Positions 38,302 to 47,730 of a stretch of 64,000 nucleotides of DNA are shown piece by piece; position 1 is the stretch's first letter; the number at the start of each line of letters is the position of its first letter. The DNA is taken from contig NZ_CP013234.1 of the NCBI RefSeq assembly GCF_001584185.1, forward strand, positions 5,146,001 through 5,210,000, written 5' to 3'. A model generated the notes under the pieces. That model was not told the DNA's origin. It ran no database searches and saw only the letters and a list, made by a program, of their open reading frames with translations. The DNA comes from Collimonas pratensis. GTDB taxonomy: Bacteria > Pseudomonadota > Gammaproteobacteria > Burkholderiales > Burkholderiaceae_D. The position numbers and the translations under genes are program-made.

Positions 38302-39357
38302 ATGGCTCTTATTCCTACCACCATCCTGACCGGCTTTCTCGGCGCCGGCAAAACCACTTTGCTGAACCGCATCCTGCAGCAGCAGCACGGCCACAAGATT
38401 GCCGTGATTGAAAACGAGTTCGGCCAGGAAAATATCGATAACGAAATCCTGGTGCAAGACAGCACCGAGCAAATCGTTGAAATGAACAACGGCTGCATCT
38501 GCTGCACCGTGCGCGGCGACCTGATCGTCGCGCTGACCACGCTGGCGCGCCGCCGCAGCGTCGGCGAACTGAATTTTGACCGCGTCATCATTGAAACCAC
38601 CGGCATGGCCAATCCAGGTCCGGTGGCGCAAACCTTCTTTGTCGATGACGAAGTAGCGATGCACTTCATGCTGGACGCCATTGTTACCGTGGTCGATGCA
38701 AAACACGCCATGATGCAGCTTGATCAACAGGAAGAAGCGCAGCGGCAGGTAGGTTTTGCCGACAAGCTGCTGCTCTCCAAAACCGATCTGGTGAGCCCGG
38801 CCGAAGCTGCTGCCCTGACCACCCGCCTGAAACGCATCAATCCGCGCGCGCCGGTCATTACCCTCGATTCGCTACATACGCCGATTGAAGAAATCCTGGA
38901 TATCCGCGGCTTCAACCTGAACGCCAAGCTGGAAATCGATCCTGACTTTTTGGCAACGGAAGAACACGCCCACGAGCATAGCGGCGACGATTGCGACCAT
39001 CCGTCCCATGCTCACGATCATGAGCACCATCGCCACGACCACCATCATGCCCACCATGACGATGAAATCGCCGCTTTTGTGTTCAAAAGCGAAAGACCTT
39101 TCGATACCGCCCGCCTGGATGAATTCCTCGGCAGCCTGGTGCAGGTATACGGACCGCGCATGTTGCGGTACAAAGGCGTATTGTTGATGGATGGCGCCGA
39201 CCGCAAGGTGGTGTTTCAAGGAGTGCATCAGATCATGGGCAGCGACGTCGGCGGCAAATGGGATGAAAATGAAACACGTGGCAGCAAAATGGTCTTCATC
39301 GGCAAGAATCTGCCGAAAGACATCTTTATTCGCGGTCTGGAGCAATGTTTGGTATAA
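38302..39357 (+). CDS. CobW/COG0523-type zinc chaperone GTPase
   Basis: 351-residue G3E GTPase. Walker A GFLGAGKTT at residues 11-19, the metal-binding CICC at 65-68 (NGCICCTVRGD), and the NKxD-like SKTD near 165. A His/Asp-rich stretch (about 230-255) such as HAHDHEHHRHDHHHAHH precedes the CobW C-terminal domain (AAFVFKSERPFD). Such proteins hand zinc to client enzymes during zinc shortage (ZigA/ZNG1 type); others serve cobalamin or nitrile hydratase. The Zur-like gene immediately upstream supports the zinc role. Confidence 0.88.
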   Translation: MALIPTTILTGFLGAGKTTLLNRILQQQHGHKIAVIENEFGQENIDNEILVQDSTEQIVEMNNGCICCTVRGDLIVALTTLARRRSVGELNFDRVIIETTGMANPGPVAQTFFVDDEVAMHFMLDAIVTVVDAKHAMMQLDQQEEAQRQVGFADKLLLSKTDLVSPAEAAALTTRLKRINPRAPVITLDSLHTPIEEILDIRGFNLNAKLEIDPDFLATEEHAHEHSGDDCDHPSHAHDHEHHRHDHHHAHHDDEIAAFVFKSERPFDTARLDEFLGSLVQVYGPRMLRYKGVLLMDGADRKVVFQGVHQIMGSDVGGKWDENETRGSKMVFIGKNLPKDIFIRGLEQCLV

Positions 39358-39439
39358 ACTATGGCAGTTTTGCGCTGGGAAATCACTGGATAGCAGGCCA
39401 ATAGCATCTTCCTTTGGCCGCTGATTAAGGGAGAGGACC

Positions 39440-40381
39440 ATGAACCTGACCGACAAAAAGACCGCCGCCAAAGCAACGGTCTCGCAAGGGAAACTGACGT
39501 CATCAAGCAAAGCCCTGAAAACGGGCCAAGCCCCTGCTGTCGCCGGAAAAACTGCTGGCAGCGGCGCAAAATCAGCTGAAAAATCGGCCAAACTCTCCGC
39601 CGGGGCGCAACGAAAACCCGAAGCCCCTGCAGCAACCGCGACCAAGGCCGTAACCAAAGTTGCCAAACCCGTTCCCAAACCTGTTGTAAAATCCCTAGCC
39701 AAGAAATCATCGACTGCAACAAAATCCGATCCTGCAGCTGACAAGGAAAGGCGCAACGAGGCAACGCATAACGAAGTAACGCGTAAGGAAGTCACGCGTA
39801 AAACAGCGACCAGTAGTTCTGCTACAAAGAAACTGAGTTCACCAACGGCCAGATCCGGCGCCAGCAACACCCGCAGCAAGCCTGCAAGCGCCGGATCAAC
39901 GGATAAAATTGAAAAAAACGTCGTATCGAAAGCAAGCGAAGTGGCTACTAAAACAACCAAACCAACCTCTGACATTCTGTTATCCGAAGAGCAAATCCTT
40001 AAGATGGGCGAAAAGGATTACATGAATGAGGCACAACTGGCGTTCTTCAAGGCGCGTTTGCAGCAGCTGGAAATCGACCTGCTCAAAAACGCCGGGGAAA
40101 CCACCGAACATTTGCGTGAAACCGTCCTGGTGCCGGATCCTGCAGACCGCGCCACCATTGAAGAAGAACATGCCCTGGAACTGCGCACCCGTGACCGCGA
40201 GCGCAAATTGCTGAAAAAAGTGCAACAGTCGATCGCATCGATTGACGCTGGCGAATACGGCTGGTGCGAAGAAACTGGCGAACCGATCGGCATCCCGCGC
40301 TTGCTGGCGCGGCCGACCGCAACCCTGTCGCTGGAAGCGCAGCAACGGCGCGAACTGAAGCAAAAACTTTACGGCGACTGA
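39440..40381 (+). CDS. dksA: DksA-type RNA polymerase-binding factor with long basic tail
   Basis: 313 residues. The C-terminal 140 are DksA, the ppGpp cofactor that enters the RNA polymerase secondary channel: YMNEAQLAFFKARLQQLE, coiled-coil tip DPADRA, then GWCEETGEPIGIPRLLARPTA in the globular end. Of the four zinc-finger cysteines of E. coli DksA only the first remains (others T, S, A), as I recall for other Betaproteobacteria. Unusually, the first 170 or so residues form a Lys/Ala/Ser/Thr-rich, probably disordered tail resembling histone H1 or the PhaM tail. GGAGAGGA directly precedes the ATG at 39440, so the tail is probably made. A shorter start near the core would give an ordinary DksA. 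Confidence 0.88.
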   Translation: MNLTDKKTAAKATVSQGKLTSSSKALKTGQAPAVAGKTAGSGAKSAEKSAKLSAGAQRKPEAPAATATKAVTKVAKPVPKPVVKSLAKKSSTATKSDPAADKERRNEATHNEVTRKEVTRKTATSSSATKKLSSPTARSGASNTRSKPASAGSTDKIEKNVVSKASEVATKTTKPTSDILLSEEQILKMGEKDYMNEAQLAFFKARLQQLEIDLLKNAGETTEHLRETVLVPDPADRATIEEEHALELRTRDRERKLLKKVQQSIASIDAGEYGWCEETGEPIGIPRLLARPTATLSLEAQQRRELKQKLYGD

Positions 40382-40405
40382 TCCTCGCCAGCGCTCCCGA
40401 CAACA

Positions 40406-40426
40406 CCGCAAGGACAATCCTTGCGG
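40406..40426 (+). terminator. Possible terminator after dksA
   Basis: CCGCAAGGA-CAA-TCCTTGCGG, perfect 9-bp stem 25 bases after the dksA stop, followed by ATAGTTTCCC, only weakly T-rich. Confidence 0.5.
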
Positions 40427-40490
40427 ATAGTTTCCCTGTCTGCGGAGCGTGGTCCTGATACACCGCCGTTTGCTTTATCCAGCCCCTCCG

Positions 40491-40862
40491 ATGCCAGCCC
40501 AGCCATCCCGCTCAAGACACCTCCGGCACGCAGTCCTGGCGCCGCTGCTGATGTTTACCGTCCTGTTCGCCCAATGGCTGGGATTGACGCATAGCATTGT
40601 CCATGCTGCCTGGGAAAATAAGGCGGAAACCCACCTGACGCACATCACGTCGGTGATTGAACGCGCCATCGAAGGTGGCGGCAAGGCGCATCATTCCTGC
40701 GCAGCGTTCGATGACGCCACCCTGGCGGCGACCATCTACTCGACGCCGCCAAGCTTGCCGCCATTGCCAGGCAAGCATCTGCTGGCGCTGTGGCAGGCAT
40801 TCGCATCCTGGGATGCGCCGTTCACCTGCCATTTCTCCTCCCGCGCTCCACCCGGTTCCTGA
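40491..40862 (+). CDS. Small membrane-anchored protein, DUF2946-like
   Basis: 123 residues. One hydrophobic segment near the N-terminus (HAVLAPLLMFTVLFAQWLG), then a short mature part with scattered histidines (HSIVHA, HLTHI, KAHHSCAAFDD) and the C-terminal FSSRAPPG that recalls DUF2946 proteins. Members often sit beside TonB-dependent receptors for zinc or copper, as here. Function is unknown; metal handling in the periplasm is an inference. A GTG at 40449 is an alternative start, but GGAG is too close to it. Confidence 0.6.
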   Translation: MPAQPSRSRHLRHAVLAPLLMFTVLFAQWLGLTHSIVHAAWENKAETHLTHITSVIERAIEGGGKAHHSCAAFDDATLAATIYSTPPSLPPLPGKHLLALWQAFASWDAPFTCHFSSRAPPGS

Positions 40863-41010
40863 CAGGACGCCACTCCCGGCTTCGCTCCTCGCGAAGCGCC
40901 ACTTCATTTATTGCCGTCGCCCAGGATCATGCCTGTGATTAGCCATGCGCTCGCGCATTGCTCACGCACCGATCCCGACGTCGACGGCCGTTACCTGTCT
41001 AGGAATCATC

Positions 41011-43059
41011 ATGCTTGTCCAACGTACGCTGTTATCCAGCGCGGTTCTGTCCGCCCTGGCCGTTCTATCGTCTGCTGCCTCCGCCCAAAGCGACATCGTC
41101 GAGCAGGCCAGCGCCCTGCCGCCCATCGTCGTCAGCGCCAGCCCGCTCAACGCCAATCCCGATACCCAGATCCTGAGTCCGACCAAAGTCTTGTCGGGAG
41201 AAGAGCTGCGCAACAAGACCGGCACCTCGCTCGGCGACACCCTGGCGCAGGAACTCGGCGTCTCCGCATCGGGCTTCGGCGCCGGCGCTTCGCGCCCGGT
41301 GATCCGCGGCATGGGAGGCCCGCGCGTCAAGATCCTGCAGAACGGCATGTCGGTGGCGGACGTCTCCAGCTTGTCCGACGACCACGCCGTCGCCGCTGAA
41401 GCCGCACTGGCCCGCCAGATCGAAATTCTGCGCGGTCCCGCCGCCCTGTTGTACGGTTCCGGCGCCATCGGCGGCCTGGTCAATGTCGTCAACGACCGCA
41501 TCCCGACCCATCTGCAAAAGGGCATCAGCGGTGAAACCGAGGCACGCTATGGCAGCGTCGACAATGGCAAAAGCACCTCTGTACTGCTGGAGGGGTCGAC
41601 TGGGCCGATAGGCATGCATCTGGACGGCAACTGGCGCGATACCGGCAACTACAAAATCCCCGGCCACGCCGTCCAGAACGATCCCGCTTCCGCTTCAGGC
41701 CGGCTGCCGACCTCCTTTACCCACGCGACCAATCTCGGCGTCGGCGCCTCGTATATCGCGTCCTGGGGTCATCTCGGCGCATCGGTGGCAACCCTGGACG
41801 ACCATTACGGCATTCCAACCGATGAAAAATCCTTCATCGACCTGCACCAGACCCGTTACGACATCGCCGGCCAGATCGATGAACCATTCAGCGGCTTGGA
41901 AAAACTCAGCTTCAAGCTGGGGCGCACCGATTACGGCCATACCGAGAAAGGCGAAGACGGCGCGGCGCACACGATTTTCTCCAACCAGTCGACCGAAACC
42001 CGGCTTGAACTCGCCCATAAGCCGCTAGCCGGCTGGCACGGCACGTTCGGCGTGCAAAGCGACGCCACCCGTTTCTCCTCGCTCGGGGCGGAAAGCAATA
42101 TGCCCGACACGGTTCCTCAAACCAAATCCACCTCATTCGCCGCCTTCCTGGTCGAAGAGCGCGATTTCGGCCCGATCCTCGCTACCGCAGGCCTGCGCCT
42201 GGAATCGGTGAAGCGCCAACCCGATGCTGCGGCGCAGCTGGCCGAGCGTAAATTCAATCTGGCTTCGTACTCGATCGGCGGCCTGTGGCGTTTTGCTCCC
42301 GGCTACAGTTTCGGCCCGACGCTTTCCATCGCACAGCGCGCGCCTAGCGCGGAAGAACTGTATTCGCATGGTCCGCACGAAGCGACCGCCACTTTCGATA
42401 TCGGCGATCCCGCCTTGAAAAAAGAAACCTCGCGCAACATCGAGCTCACCTTGCAGAAGACCGCGGGCCTGGTACGCTGGAAAGCCAACCTGTTCGAGAA
42501 CCACGTGCGCAACTATGTGTATGGCCGCATGGGTGAAACCGCGGTGGATGAACACGACCACGGCGCCGCGGACGATCAAGACCATGATCATGATCACGGC
42601 GAATTCACGGAGCGGTTCTGGTCGCAGGCGGACGCCACTATCCGCGGCGCCGAAGCGGAGATCAGCTATAACCTGCGAGGCGAAGGCTTTTCGGTGCGCG
42701 GTTTTGCCGATACCTTGCGCGGCAAGCTGACCAACATGGGCAACCTGCCGCTGCAGCCGGCCAGCCGCTACGGCGTCGATCTCGGCTATGCACAGGGCGC
42801 ATGGCGCAGCGGCCTCACCATCTTGCGCGCCCAGCGGCAAGACCGGCTGGCCACCTTCGAACACAGCGCCACGCCGGCCTACACCAAGGTCGATGCCAGC
42901 CTCTCATACACGCAATCATTAGCCAACATGAAGCTGACCTGGTTTGCCTTGGCCAAAAACCTGCTGAACCAGGACATCCGCCTGGCGACATCCGTCCTCA
43001 AGGATAGTGTCCCGCAGCCGGGCCGCAGCCTGGTGCTCGGGGTTCGCAGCAAATTCTAA
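41011..43059 (+). CDS. TonB-dependent receptor, ZnuD-like
   Basis: 682-residue outer-membrane receptor. Signal peptide ending SSAASA; plug domain about 35-160 (PIVVSASPL TonB-box region, SRPVIRGMGGPRVKILQNG, RGPAALLYGSGAIGGLVNVV); 22-strand barrel to the terminal F. A surface loop holds a His/Asp-rich run (about 533-552: DEHDHGAADDQ, HDHDHGEF), typical of zinc receptors ZnuD of Neisseria and Acinetobacter. SD AGGAA precedes the ATG at 41011; the open frame upstream does not look like leader peptide. With the Zur-like and CobW genes this forms a likely zinc-uptake module. Confidence 0.85.
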   Translation: MLVQRTLLSSAVLSALAVLSSAASAQSDIVEQASALPPIVVSASPLNANPDTQILSPTKVLSGEELRNKTGTSLGDTLAQELGVSASGFGAGASRPVIRGMGGPRVKILQNGMSVADVSSLSDDHAVAAEAALARQIEILRGPAALLYGSGAIGGLVNVVNDRIPTHLQKGISGETEARYGSVDNGKSTSVLLEGSTGPIGMHLDGNWRDTGNYKIPGHAVQNDPASASGRLPTSFTHATNLGVGASYIASWGHLGASVATLDDHYGIPTDEKSFIDLHQTRYDIAGQIDEPFSGLEKLSFKLGRTDYGHTEKGEDGAAHTIFSNQSTETRLELAHKPLAGWHGTFGVQSDATRFSSLGAESNMPDTVPQTKSTSFAAFLVEERDFGPILATAGLRLESVKRQPDAAAQLAERKFNLASYSIGGLWRFAPGYSFGPTLSIAQRAPSAEELYSHGPHEATATFDIGDPALKKETSRNIELTLQKTAGLVRWKANLFENHVRNYVYGRMGETAVDEHDHGAADDQDHDHDHGEFTERFWSQADATIRGAEAEISYNLRGEGFSVRGFADTLRGKLTNMGNLPLQPASRYGVDLGYAQGAWRSGLTILRAQRQDRLATFEHSATPAYTKVDASLSYTQSLANMKLTWFALAKNLLNQDIRLATSVLKDSVPQPGRSLVLGVRSKF

Positions 43060-43502
43060 GCTGCGGCAGCGGGATCGCGGGAACCGAATAGCTGACGCAC
43101 TCAAGGCGTCAGCTATTGCGGTCTTGCCATCCCGCTGCACTGGGATCGCTGCGCAAGAATCGCTGTTTTTCATAGGCGACGTGCAAAAATCACAACATAT
43201 TTATGTCATAACTTAGAGGGTTCCTGACATACTTCCTGGGTGGCTTTGTGTTACCTTTAGCAGTATCGATTGATCGTGCTTTTTTTTATCGGAAGCAGAT
43301 AAAAGCAGGGGCAGTCTCAAAACAAAAATGCGGCCATGAAGATGGCAAAAGCATAGTCAAAAGCAATGATAAAAGCGCATCTGGAAATTCGCGGAATCGG
43401 TGCCCGGCCCGGCAACAAGCGGCCTTATCCGACAACCCGGTTTTCAATAAAATTACAGCTACTCATACAGCTTTAACAGCAACTAACTTTCAGGATTAAC
43501 AC
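43060..43502. other. Intergenic region after the TonB receptor
   Basis: 443 bases. AATAGCTGACGC (43087-43098) pairs with GCGTCAGCTATT (43106-43117), a 12-bp stem placed as a receptor terminator although no T-run follows. The rest is A/T-rich and likely carries the promoter of the STAS gene. An 83-codon open frame at 43248-43499 has no family resemblance and I do not believe it is a gene. Confidence 0.6.
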
Positions 43503-44879
43503 GTGGGGATTTTCTCGCTCTTCGGCAAAAATAATCGTCCAAACGGTACGCGACCGGAGGATGACAAGTTACCAGCCGCGGCAGACAATCAGGCGCCGGT
43601 TCTGTTTGGCGAAAATCAGGAGCGGCTGGCCAACTCGACCACGCTGCGCGATGGTTCCGTGCGCAGCACGACCACCATGAAGATCGACGCGATCGAATCG
43701 GAGATGTCGTCCGAATTCGTACACCTGCCGTCGTCGCCGAAAGCGCTGGCGGACTCGGCCACGACGCCGCCGTCCACGCTAGGCTCGAACACCACTCAAC
43801 TGACGCTGCCGGTGATGAGCCGGACCACGGAATACCTGGACGATCAGTCCAGGAGCGGCAGCATCGAGGTATCGGTGTCCGATACCCCGGAAGTAATTGA
43901 AGAAGCGGCAGTACTGTTCGCCAGCGATCAGAACGACATCGCCGAAGCCTTGCTGCTGAGTGCGATCAGCGAAGACAAACTCGGCTCTTCCACCCACATT
44001 GTCTGGTGGATGCTGCTGGATTTGTACCAGATCACCGGCAAGCAACAGGAGTTTGACAACCTCTCGGTCGATTTCGCCAACAAGTTTGAAACCTCGCCGC
44101 CGACCTGGATCGATATCATGACCCTCGATCCGCAGGCGAAAAACCAGGAAAAGACCGGCACCACACCCGCCGTGGCATTTTCCGGCAAGCTCGACGCCAA
44201 CATCGGCAAGCAGCTTGAGCGCGCCCAGAAACTGAGCGTCACCCACCCGGCAGTGCGGCTGGAATTCACCCGCGTCAGCTCGGTCGATCCGATCGGCTGC
44301 GGCCTGCTACTGCGCATGTTGAAAAAACTGCAAAAATCCGGGCTCGATCTGGTCCTGGTCGGCGCCGATGAACTGGCCGACAAGATCCGCGAAATCCTGC
44401 TGGTCGGCCGCCGCGACGAAACCGCCGCGCCATGGCTGCTGTTGCTGGAAATCCTGCATCTGCTCAACCAGGAGCAAGCCTACGAAGACGCCAGCATCGA
44501 TTATTCGATCACCTTCGAAGTATCGCCGCCACCGTTTGTCGCACCGCATTCCAAGATCATTACCGCCGCGGAAGAAGCGCCTGCCGTCAATCCGGCCAGC
44601 GCCAACAGCCTGCTCATGCCGATCCTGATCGAGGGCCGCACCGAAGAGCTGCTGACCAAGATCCAGACCCACGCCAACAGCCACAGCCCCGCAATCATGG
44701 ATTGCTCGCGCCTGGTCAGGGTGGACTTCAGCGCCGCCGGAGAGCTGTTGAACGGGCTGGCCCAGCTTGCCAGCAACGGCAATGCCATCGAGTTCCACAG
44801 CGTCAATCATCTGGTGACCGCCTTGTTCAAAGTGATAGGCATACAGGAAATCGTCCGGGTAGTGTCGCGTAAAAATTGA
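43503..44879 (+). CDS. Protein with two STAS-like domains
   Basis: 458 residues. The first 120 are low-complexity. At about 125-205 is a helical region that recurs in part further on (FANKFETSPPTW versus YSITFEVSPPPF). STAS-like domain 1 is about 220-300 (VAFSGKLDANIGKQL, SSVDPIGCGLLLRML) and STAS-like domain 2 about 370-456 (ILIEGRTEELL, RVDFSAAGELLNGLAQL). STAS domains work in anti-anti-sigma switches and transport regulation. No kinase or phosphatase gene is near, so the pathway is unknown. GTG start with AGGAT upstream. It precedes hslVU by 210 bases. Confidence 0.75.
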   Translation: MGIFSLFGKNNRPNGTRPEDDKLPAAADNQAPVLFGENQERLANSTTLRDGSVRSTTTMKIDAIESEMSSEFVHLPSSPKALADSATTPPSTLGSNTTQLTLPVMSRTTEYLDDQSRSGSIEVSVSDTPEVIEEAAVLFASDQNDIAEALLLSAISEDKLGSSTHIVWWMLLDLYQITGKQQEFDNLSVDFANKFETSPPTWIDIMTLDPQAKNQEKTGTTPAVAFSGKLDANIGKQLERAQKLSVTHPAVRLEFTRVSSVDPIGCGLLLRMLKKLQKSGLDLVLVGADELADKIREILLVGRRDETAAPWLLLLEILHLLNQEQAYEDASIDYSITFEVSPPPFVAPHSKIITAAEEAPAVNPASANSLLMPILIEGRTEELLTKIQTHANSHSPAIMDCSRLVRVDFSAAGELLNGLAQLASNGNAIEFHSVNHLVTALFKVIGIQEIVRVVSRKN

Positions 44880-45089
44880 GTTTTCAACAACACAGAACTC
44901 TACAGTAACAAAAAACCAACAGAAATTCGCCTCAGAGCAGCGCAATTCAGCGCTTGTAATCACGCCAGCCGTCCCCATTTTTTCGGAACAGTGTCAACTT
45001 ATCGCTTGATATTGAATCACATGCAGCAAGGCCGCAGCATCCTGCGCCCTGCATGAGCGGTACCGTCCGCATTTTCTGAGGCTCGCAAA

Positions 45090-45626
45090 ATGGAACAATT
45101 TCATGGCACCACCATCCTGTCAGTACGGCGCGGCAACAGCGTCGCCCTGGGCGGAGACGGTCAAGTAACGCTCGGCAATGTCGTAATGAAAGGCACTGCC
45201 CGCAAAGTACGCAAGCTGTATCAGGGCAAAGTGCTGGTCGGCTTCGCCGGCGGCACCGCCGATGCATTCACGCTGCTCGACCTTTTCGAATCAAAACTGG
45301 AAAAGCACCAGGGCAACCTGATGCGCGCCTCGGTCGACCTCGCCAAGGAATGGCGCACCGACCGCATGCTGCGCCGGCTGGAAGCCATGCTGCTGACTGC
45401 CGACCGCGAAACCACGCTGGTCATCACCGGTAACGGCGACGTGCTGGAGCCGACCGACGGCATCGGCGCGATCGGCTCCGGCGGCACCTTCGCCCAATCG
45501 GCTGCCAAGGCGCTGCAGGAAAATACCGAATTGACGCCGGCCGAGATCGTCAAGAAATCGCTGGTGATCGCCGGCGAGCTCTGCATCTATACCAACCAGT
45601 CGCACATCATCGAAACCCTCGACTAA
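45090..45626 (+). CDS. hslV: ATP-dependent protease subunit HslV
   Basis: 178-residue proteasome-like peptidase of the HslUV (ClpQY) complex. The short propeptide MEQFHG precedes the catalytic threonine (T7) in [34 protein letters not shown] is the other conserved block. hslU follows 91 bases later in the standard order. Confidence 0.96.
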   Translation: MEQFHGTTILSVRRGNSVALGGDGQVTLGNVVMKGTARKVRKLYQGKVLVGFAGGTADAFTLLDLFESKLEKHQGNLMRASVDLAKEWRTDRMLRRLEAMLLTADRETTLVITGNGDVLEPTDGIGAIGSGGTFAQSAAKALQENTELTPAEIVKKSLVIAGELCIYTNQSHIIETLD

Positions 45627-45717
45627 GACTTCCTTCTGTGATGCGCAAGGGCCGCCGCCCGGATGAATGCCAGAGAGTGGCGAACTTGCGCACCCAGCTA
45701 CCCAACACGGAAAAAAC

Positions 45718-47076
45718 ATGAACATGACGCCCCAAGAAATTGTTTCGGAACTGGACAAACACGTGGTCGGCCAGGATCGCGCCAAGCGCGCGGTGGCGAT
45801 CGCCTTGCGCAACCGCTGGCGCCGGCAGCAGATCGCCGAGCCGCTGCGCCACGAAATCACGCCAAAAAACATCCTGATGATCGGCCCTACCGGCGTCGGC
45901 AAGACTGAAATCGCGCGCCGCCTGGCCAAGCTGGCCGATGCGCCGTTCATCAAGATCGAAGCTACCAAATTCACTGAAGTCGGCTATGTCGGACGCGATG
46001 TCGACACCATCATCCGCGACCTGATCGATATCGGCATCAAGCAAACCCGCGAAAGCGAGATGCGCAAGGTCCGAACCCGCGCGGAAGACGCTGCGGAAGA
46101 CCGCATCATCGATATCCTGGTGCCGCCGGCACGCGATTTCGGCTTCCATCCTGAGCAAAGTTCCGGCGACGGCGACAACGCGGACAAGGGCAGCAATGGC
46201 AGCAATACCCGCCAGACCTTCCGCAAGCGGCTGCGCGAAGGCGCGCTCGACGACAAGGAAATAGAGATCGAACTGTCGGAGGCCGCCTCGCAAATGGAAA
46301 TCATGGCGCCGCCGGGCATGGAAGAAATGACCGAGCAGATCAAGTCCATGTTTTCCGGGATGGGCAGCAACCGCAAGAAAAACCGCAAGATCAAGATCAA
46401 GGATGCGATGAAAGTCCTGATCGAAGAAGAAGCCGGCAAGCTGCTCAATGAAGATGAGCTGAAACAGAAAGCCATCAGCAATGTCGAGCAGAACGGCATC
46501 GTGTTCCTGGATGAGATAGACAAGATCGCCACCCGCTCGCAAAACGGCGGCGCCGATGTCTCGCGCGCCGGCGTGCAGCGCGACCTGCTGCCGCTGGTGG
46601 AAGGCACCACCGTCAACACCAAGTACGGCATGATCAAGACCGATCACATCCTGTTCATTGCCTCCGGCGCTTTCCATCTGGCCAAGCCGTCCGACCTGAT
46701 CCCGGAACTGCAAGGACGCTTCCCGATCCGAGTCGAGCTCGATTCGCTCTCGATCAGCGATTTCGAAAGAATCATGACCGGCACCGACGCCTGCCTGACC
46801 AAGCAATACGAAGCGCTGCTGGCGACCGAAGGAGTCACCCTGGAATTTGCCAAGGAAGGCGTGCAGCGTCTGGCGGAAATCGCTTTTTCAGTCAATGAAA
46901 AGACCGAAAACATCGGTGCCCGCCGCTTGTACACGGTGATGGAAAAACTGCTGGAGGAAATCTCGTTTTCCGCTACCAACGCTAGCGAGAAAACCATGGT
47001 GATCGATGCAGCTTATGTCGATGAGCGCTTGGGCGCCCTGGTGGTGAATGAGGATTTGTCGCGCTACGTGCTGTAA
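45718..47076 (+). CDS. hslU: ATP-dependent unfoldase HslU
   Basis: 452-residue AAA+ ATPase partner of HslV. Begins [20 protein letters not shown]; Walker [10 protein letters not shown] near residues 60-68; the I-domain (about 110-230) is acidic and contains [12 protein letters not shown]; Walker B VFLDEIDK; sensor-2 [10 protein letters not shown]; ends YVL, the tail that docks into HslV. The first ATG (45718) was used; one two codons later is also possible. A strong terminator follows. Confidence 0.97.
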   Translation: MNMTPQEIVSELDKHVVGQDRAKRAVAIALRNRWRRQQIAEPLRHEITPKNILMIGPTGVGKTEIARRLAKLADAPFIKIEATKFTEVGYVGRDVDTIIRDLIDIGIKQTRESEMRKVRTRAEDAAEDRIIDILVPPARDFGFHPEQSSGDGDNADKGSNGSNTRQTFRKRLREGALDDKEIEIELSEAASQMEIMAPPGMEEMTEQIKSMFSGMGSNRKKNRKIKIKDAMKVLIEEEAGKLLNEDELKQKAISNVEQNGIVFLDEIDKIATRSQNGGADVSRAGVQRDLLPLVEGTTVNTKYGMIKTDHILFIASGAFHLAKPSDLIPELQGRFPIRVELDSLSISDFERIMTGTDACLTKQYEALLATEGVTLEFAKEGVQRLAEIAFSVNEKTENIGARRLYTVMEKLLEEISFSATNASEKTMVIDAAYVDERLGALVVNEDLSRYVL

Positions 47077-47104
47077 GCCTGGCTAGGCGGCGTCGCTTTA
47101 CCCG

Positions 47105-47145
47105 AACGGCCCATGCTCTCTGAAGCATGGGCCGTTTGCTTTATT
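47105..47145 (+). terminator. Terminator of hslVU
   Basis: AACGGCCCATGCT (47105-47117) and AGCATGGGCCGTT (47124-47136), a 13-bp stem with a six-base loop, followed by TGCTTTATTT. It reaches the stop codon of the convergent gspC. Confidence 0.85.
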
Positions 47146-47713
47146 TATCCTGCACCGGCACCGCCGGCTGTTCCGGCGGCAGATCCTGGTTAGGCGCAGG
47201 CGGTGGCTGCTGCATCTGTTGTTGCATGGGCTGGACTGGCGCCAGGATAGGCGAAGCTGTCCCCATCCCGCCTTTCGCGCGTACATCTTCCGGCAGCATC
47301 ACCCGCTTCAGCACGCCGCCTTCCGACAGCAGCACATACGTGGAATGGACTTCTTTTATGCTGGTACCCGGCAGCAGCTCTTTGCCCTGGCGCACCGCTT
47401 GCGGCGGTTTGCCGTCGGCGCTGATGATGGCGACGCTTTCGCCGTCGCGCTTGGCGGCGACCACGCCCAACAATTGATAATTGCTGGCCACCGTCACCGT
47501 GCCGCGGCCACCGAACAGGCCGGCCGCCAGCGTCACATCCACCTGGGTATCCTCGGCCTGCGGCGGCGCGGTCACAGGCCGCAGCGGCGGCTTGATCAGC
47601 TGCATGACCCAATAGGCGGTGCAGGCGCACAGCAGCATGAACAGCAGCAGACTGACGACTTCAGGCAAGCGCTTGGTGTGCCGTCCCAGTTTTTTTGTTA
47701 TCGGTAGCTTCAC
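47141..47713 (-). CDS. gspC: Type II secretion protein GspC
   Basis: 190-residue inner-membrane component that links the secretin GspD to the platform. One membrane helix at about 20-40 (VVSLLLFMLLCACTAYWVM), then the homology region (about 60-140: LAAGLFGG, YQLLGVVAAKRDGESVAIIS). The C-terminus is a Pro/Gln-rich tail and there is no PDZ domain. GTG start with AGGA upstream. It is the last gene of the operon in the direction of transcription, which is unusual since gspC commonly leads. Confidence 0.85.
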   Translation of the reverse strand: MKLPITKKLGRHTKRLPEVVSLLLFMLLCACTAYWVMQLIKPPLRPVTAPPQAEDTQVDVTLAAGLFGGRGTVTVASNYQLLGVVAAKRDGESVAIISADGKPPQAVRQGKELLPGTSIKEVHSTYVLLSEGGVLKRVMLPEDVRAKGGMGTASPILAPVQPMQQQMQQPPPAPNQDLPPEQPAVPVQDK

Positions 47714-47730
47714 ATTGATTCCTAATATCC

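Noticed and set aside
38872..39975. Long open frame (367 codons) on the minus strand across the CobW and dksA genes
   Set aside because: It is antisense to two clear genes. Its sequence is a Val/Ala/Leu mix expected from the complement of Lys/Thr/Ser codons, and it has no family motif.
43248..43499. 83-codon open frame before the STAS gene
   Set aside because: TTG start, no ribosome site, A/T-rich leader-like DNA, no family resemblance.
45607..46806. 399-codon minus-strand open frame opposite hslU
   Set aside because: Antisense shadow of hslU without motifs.
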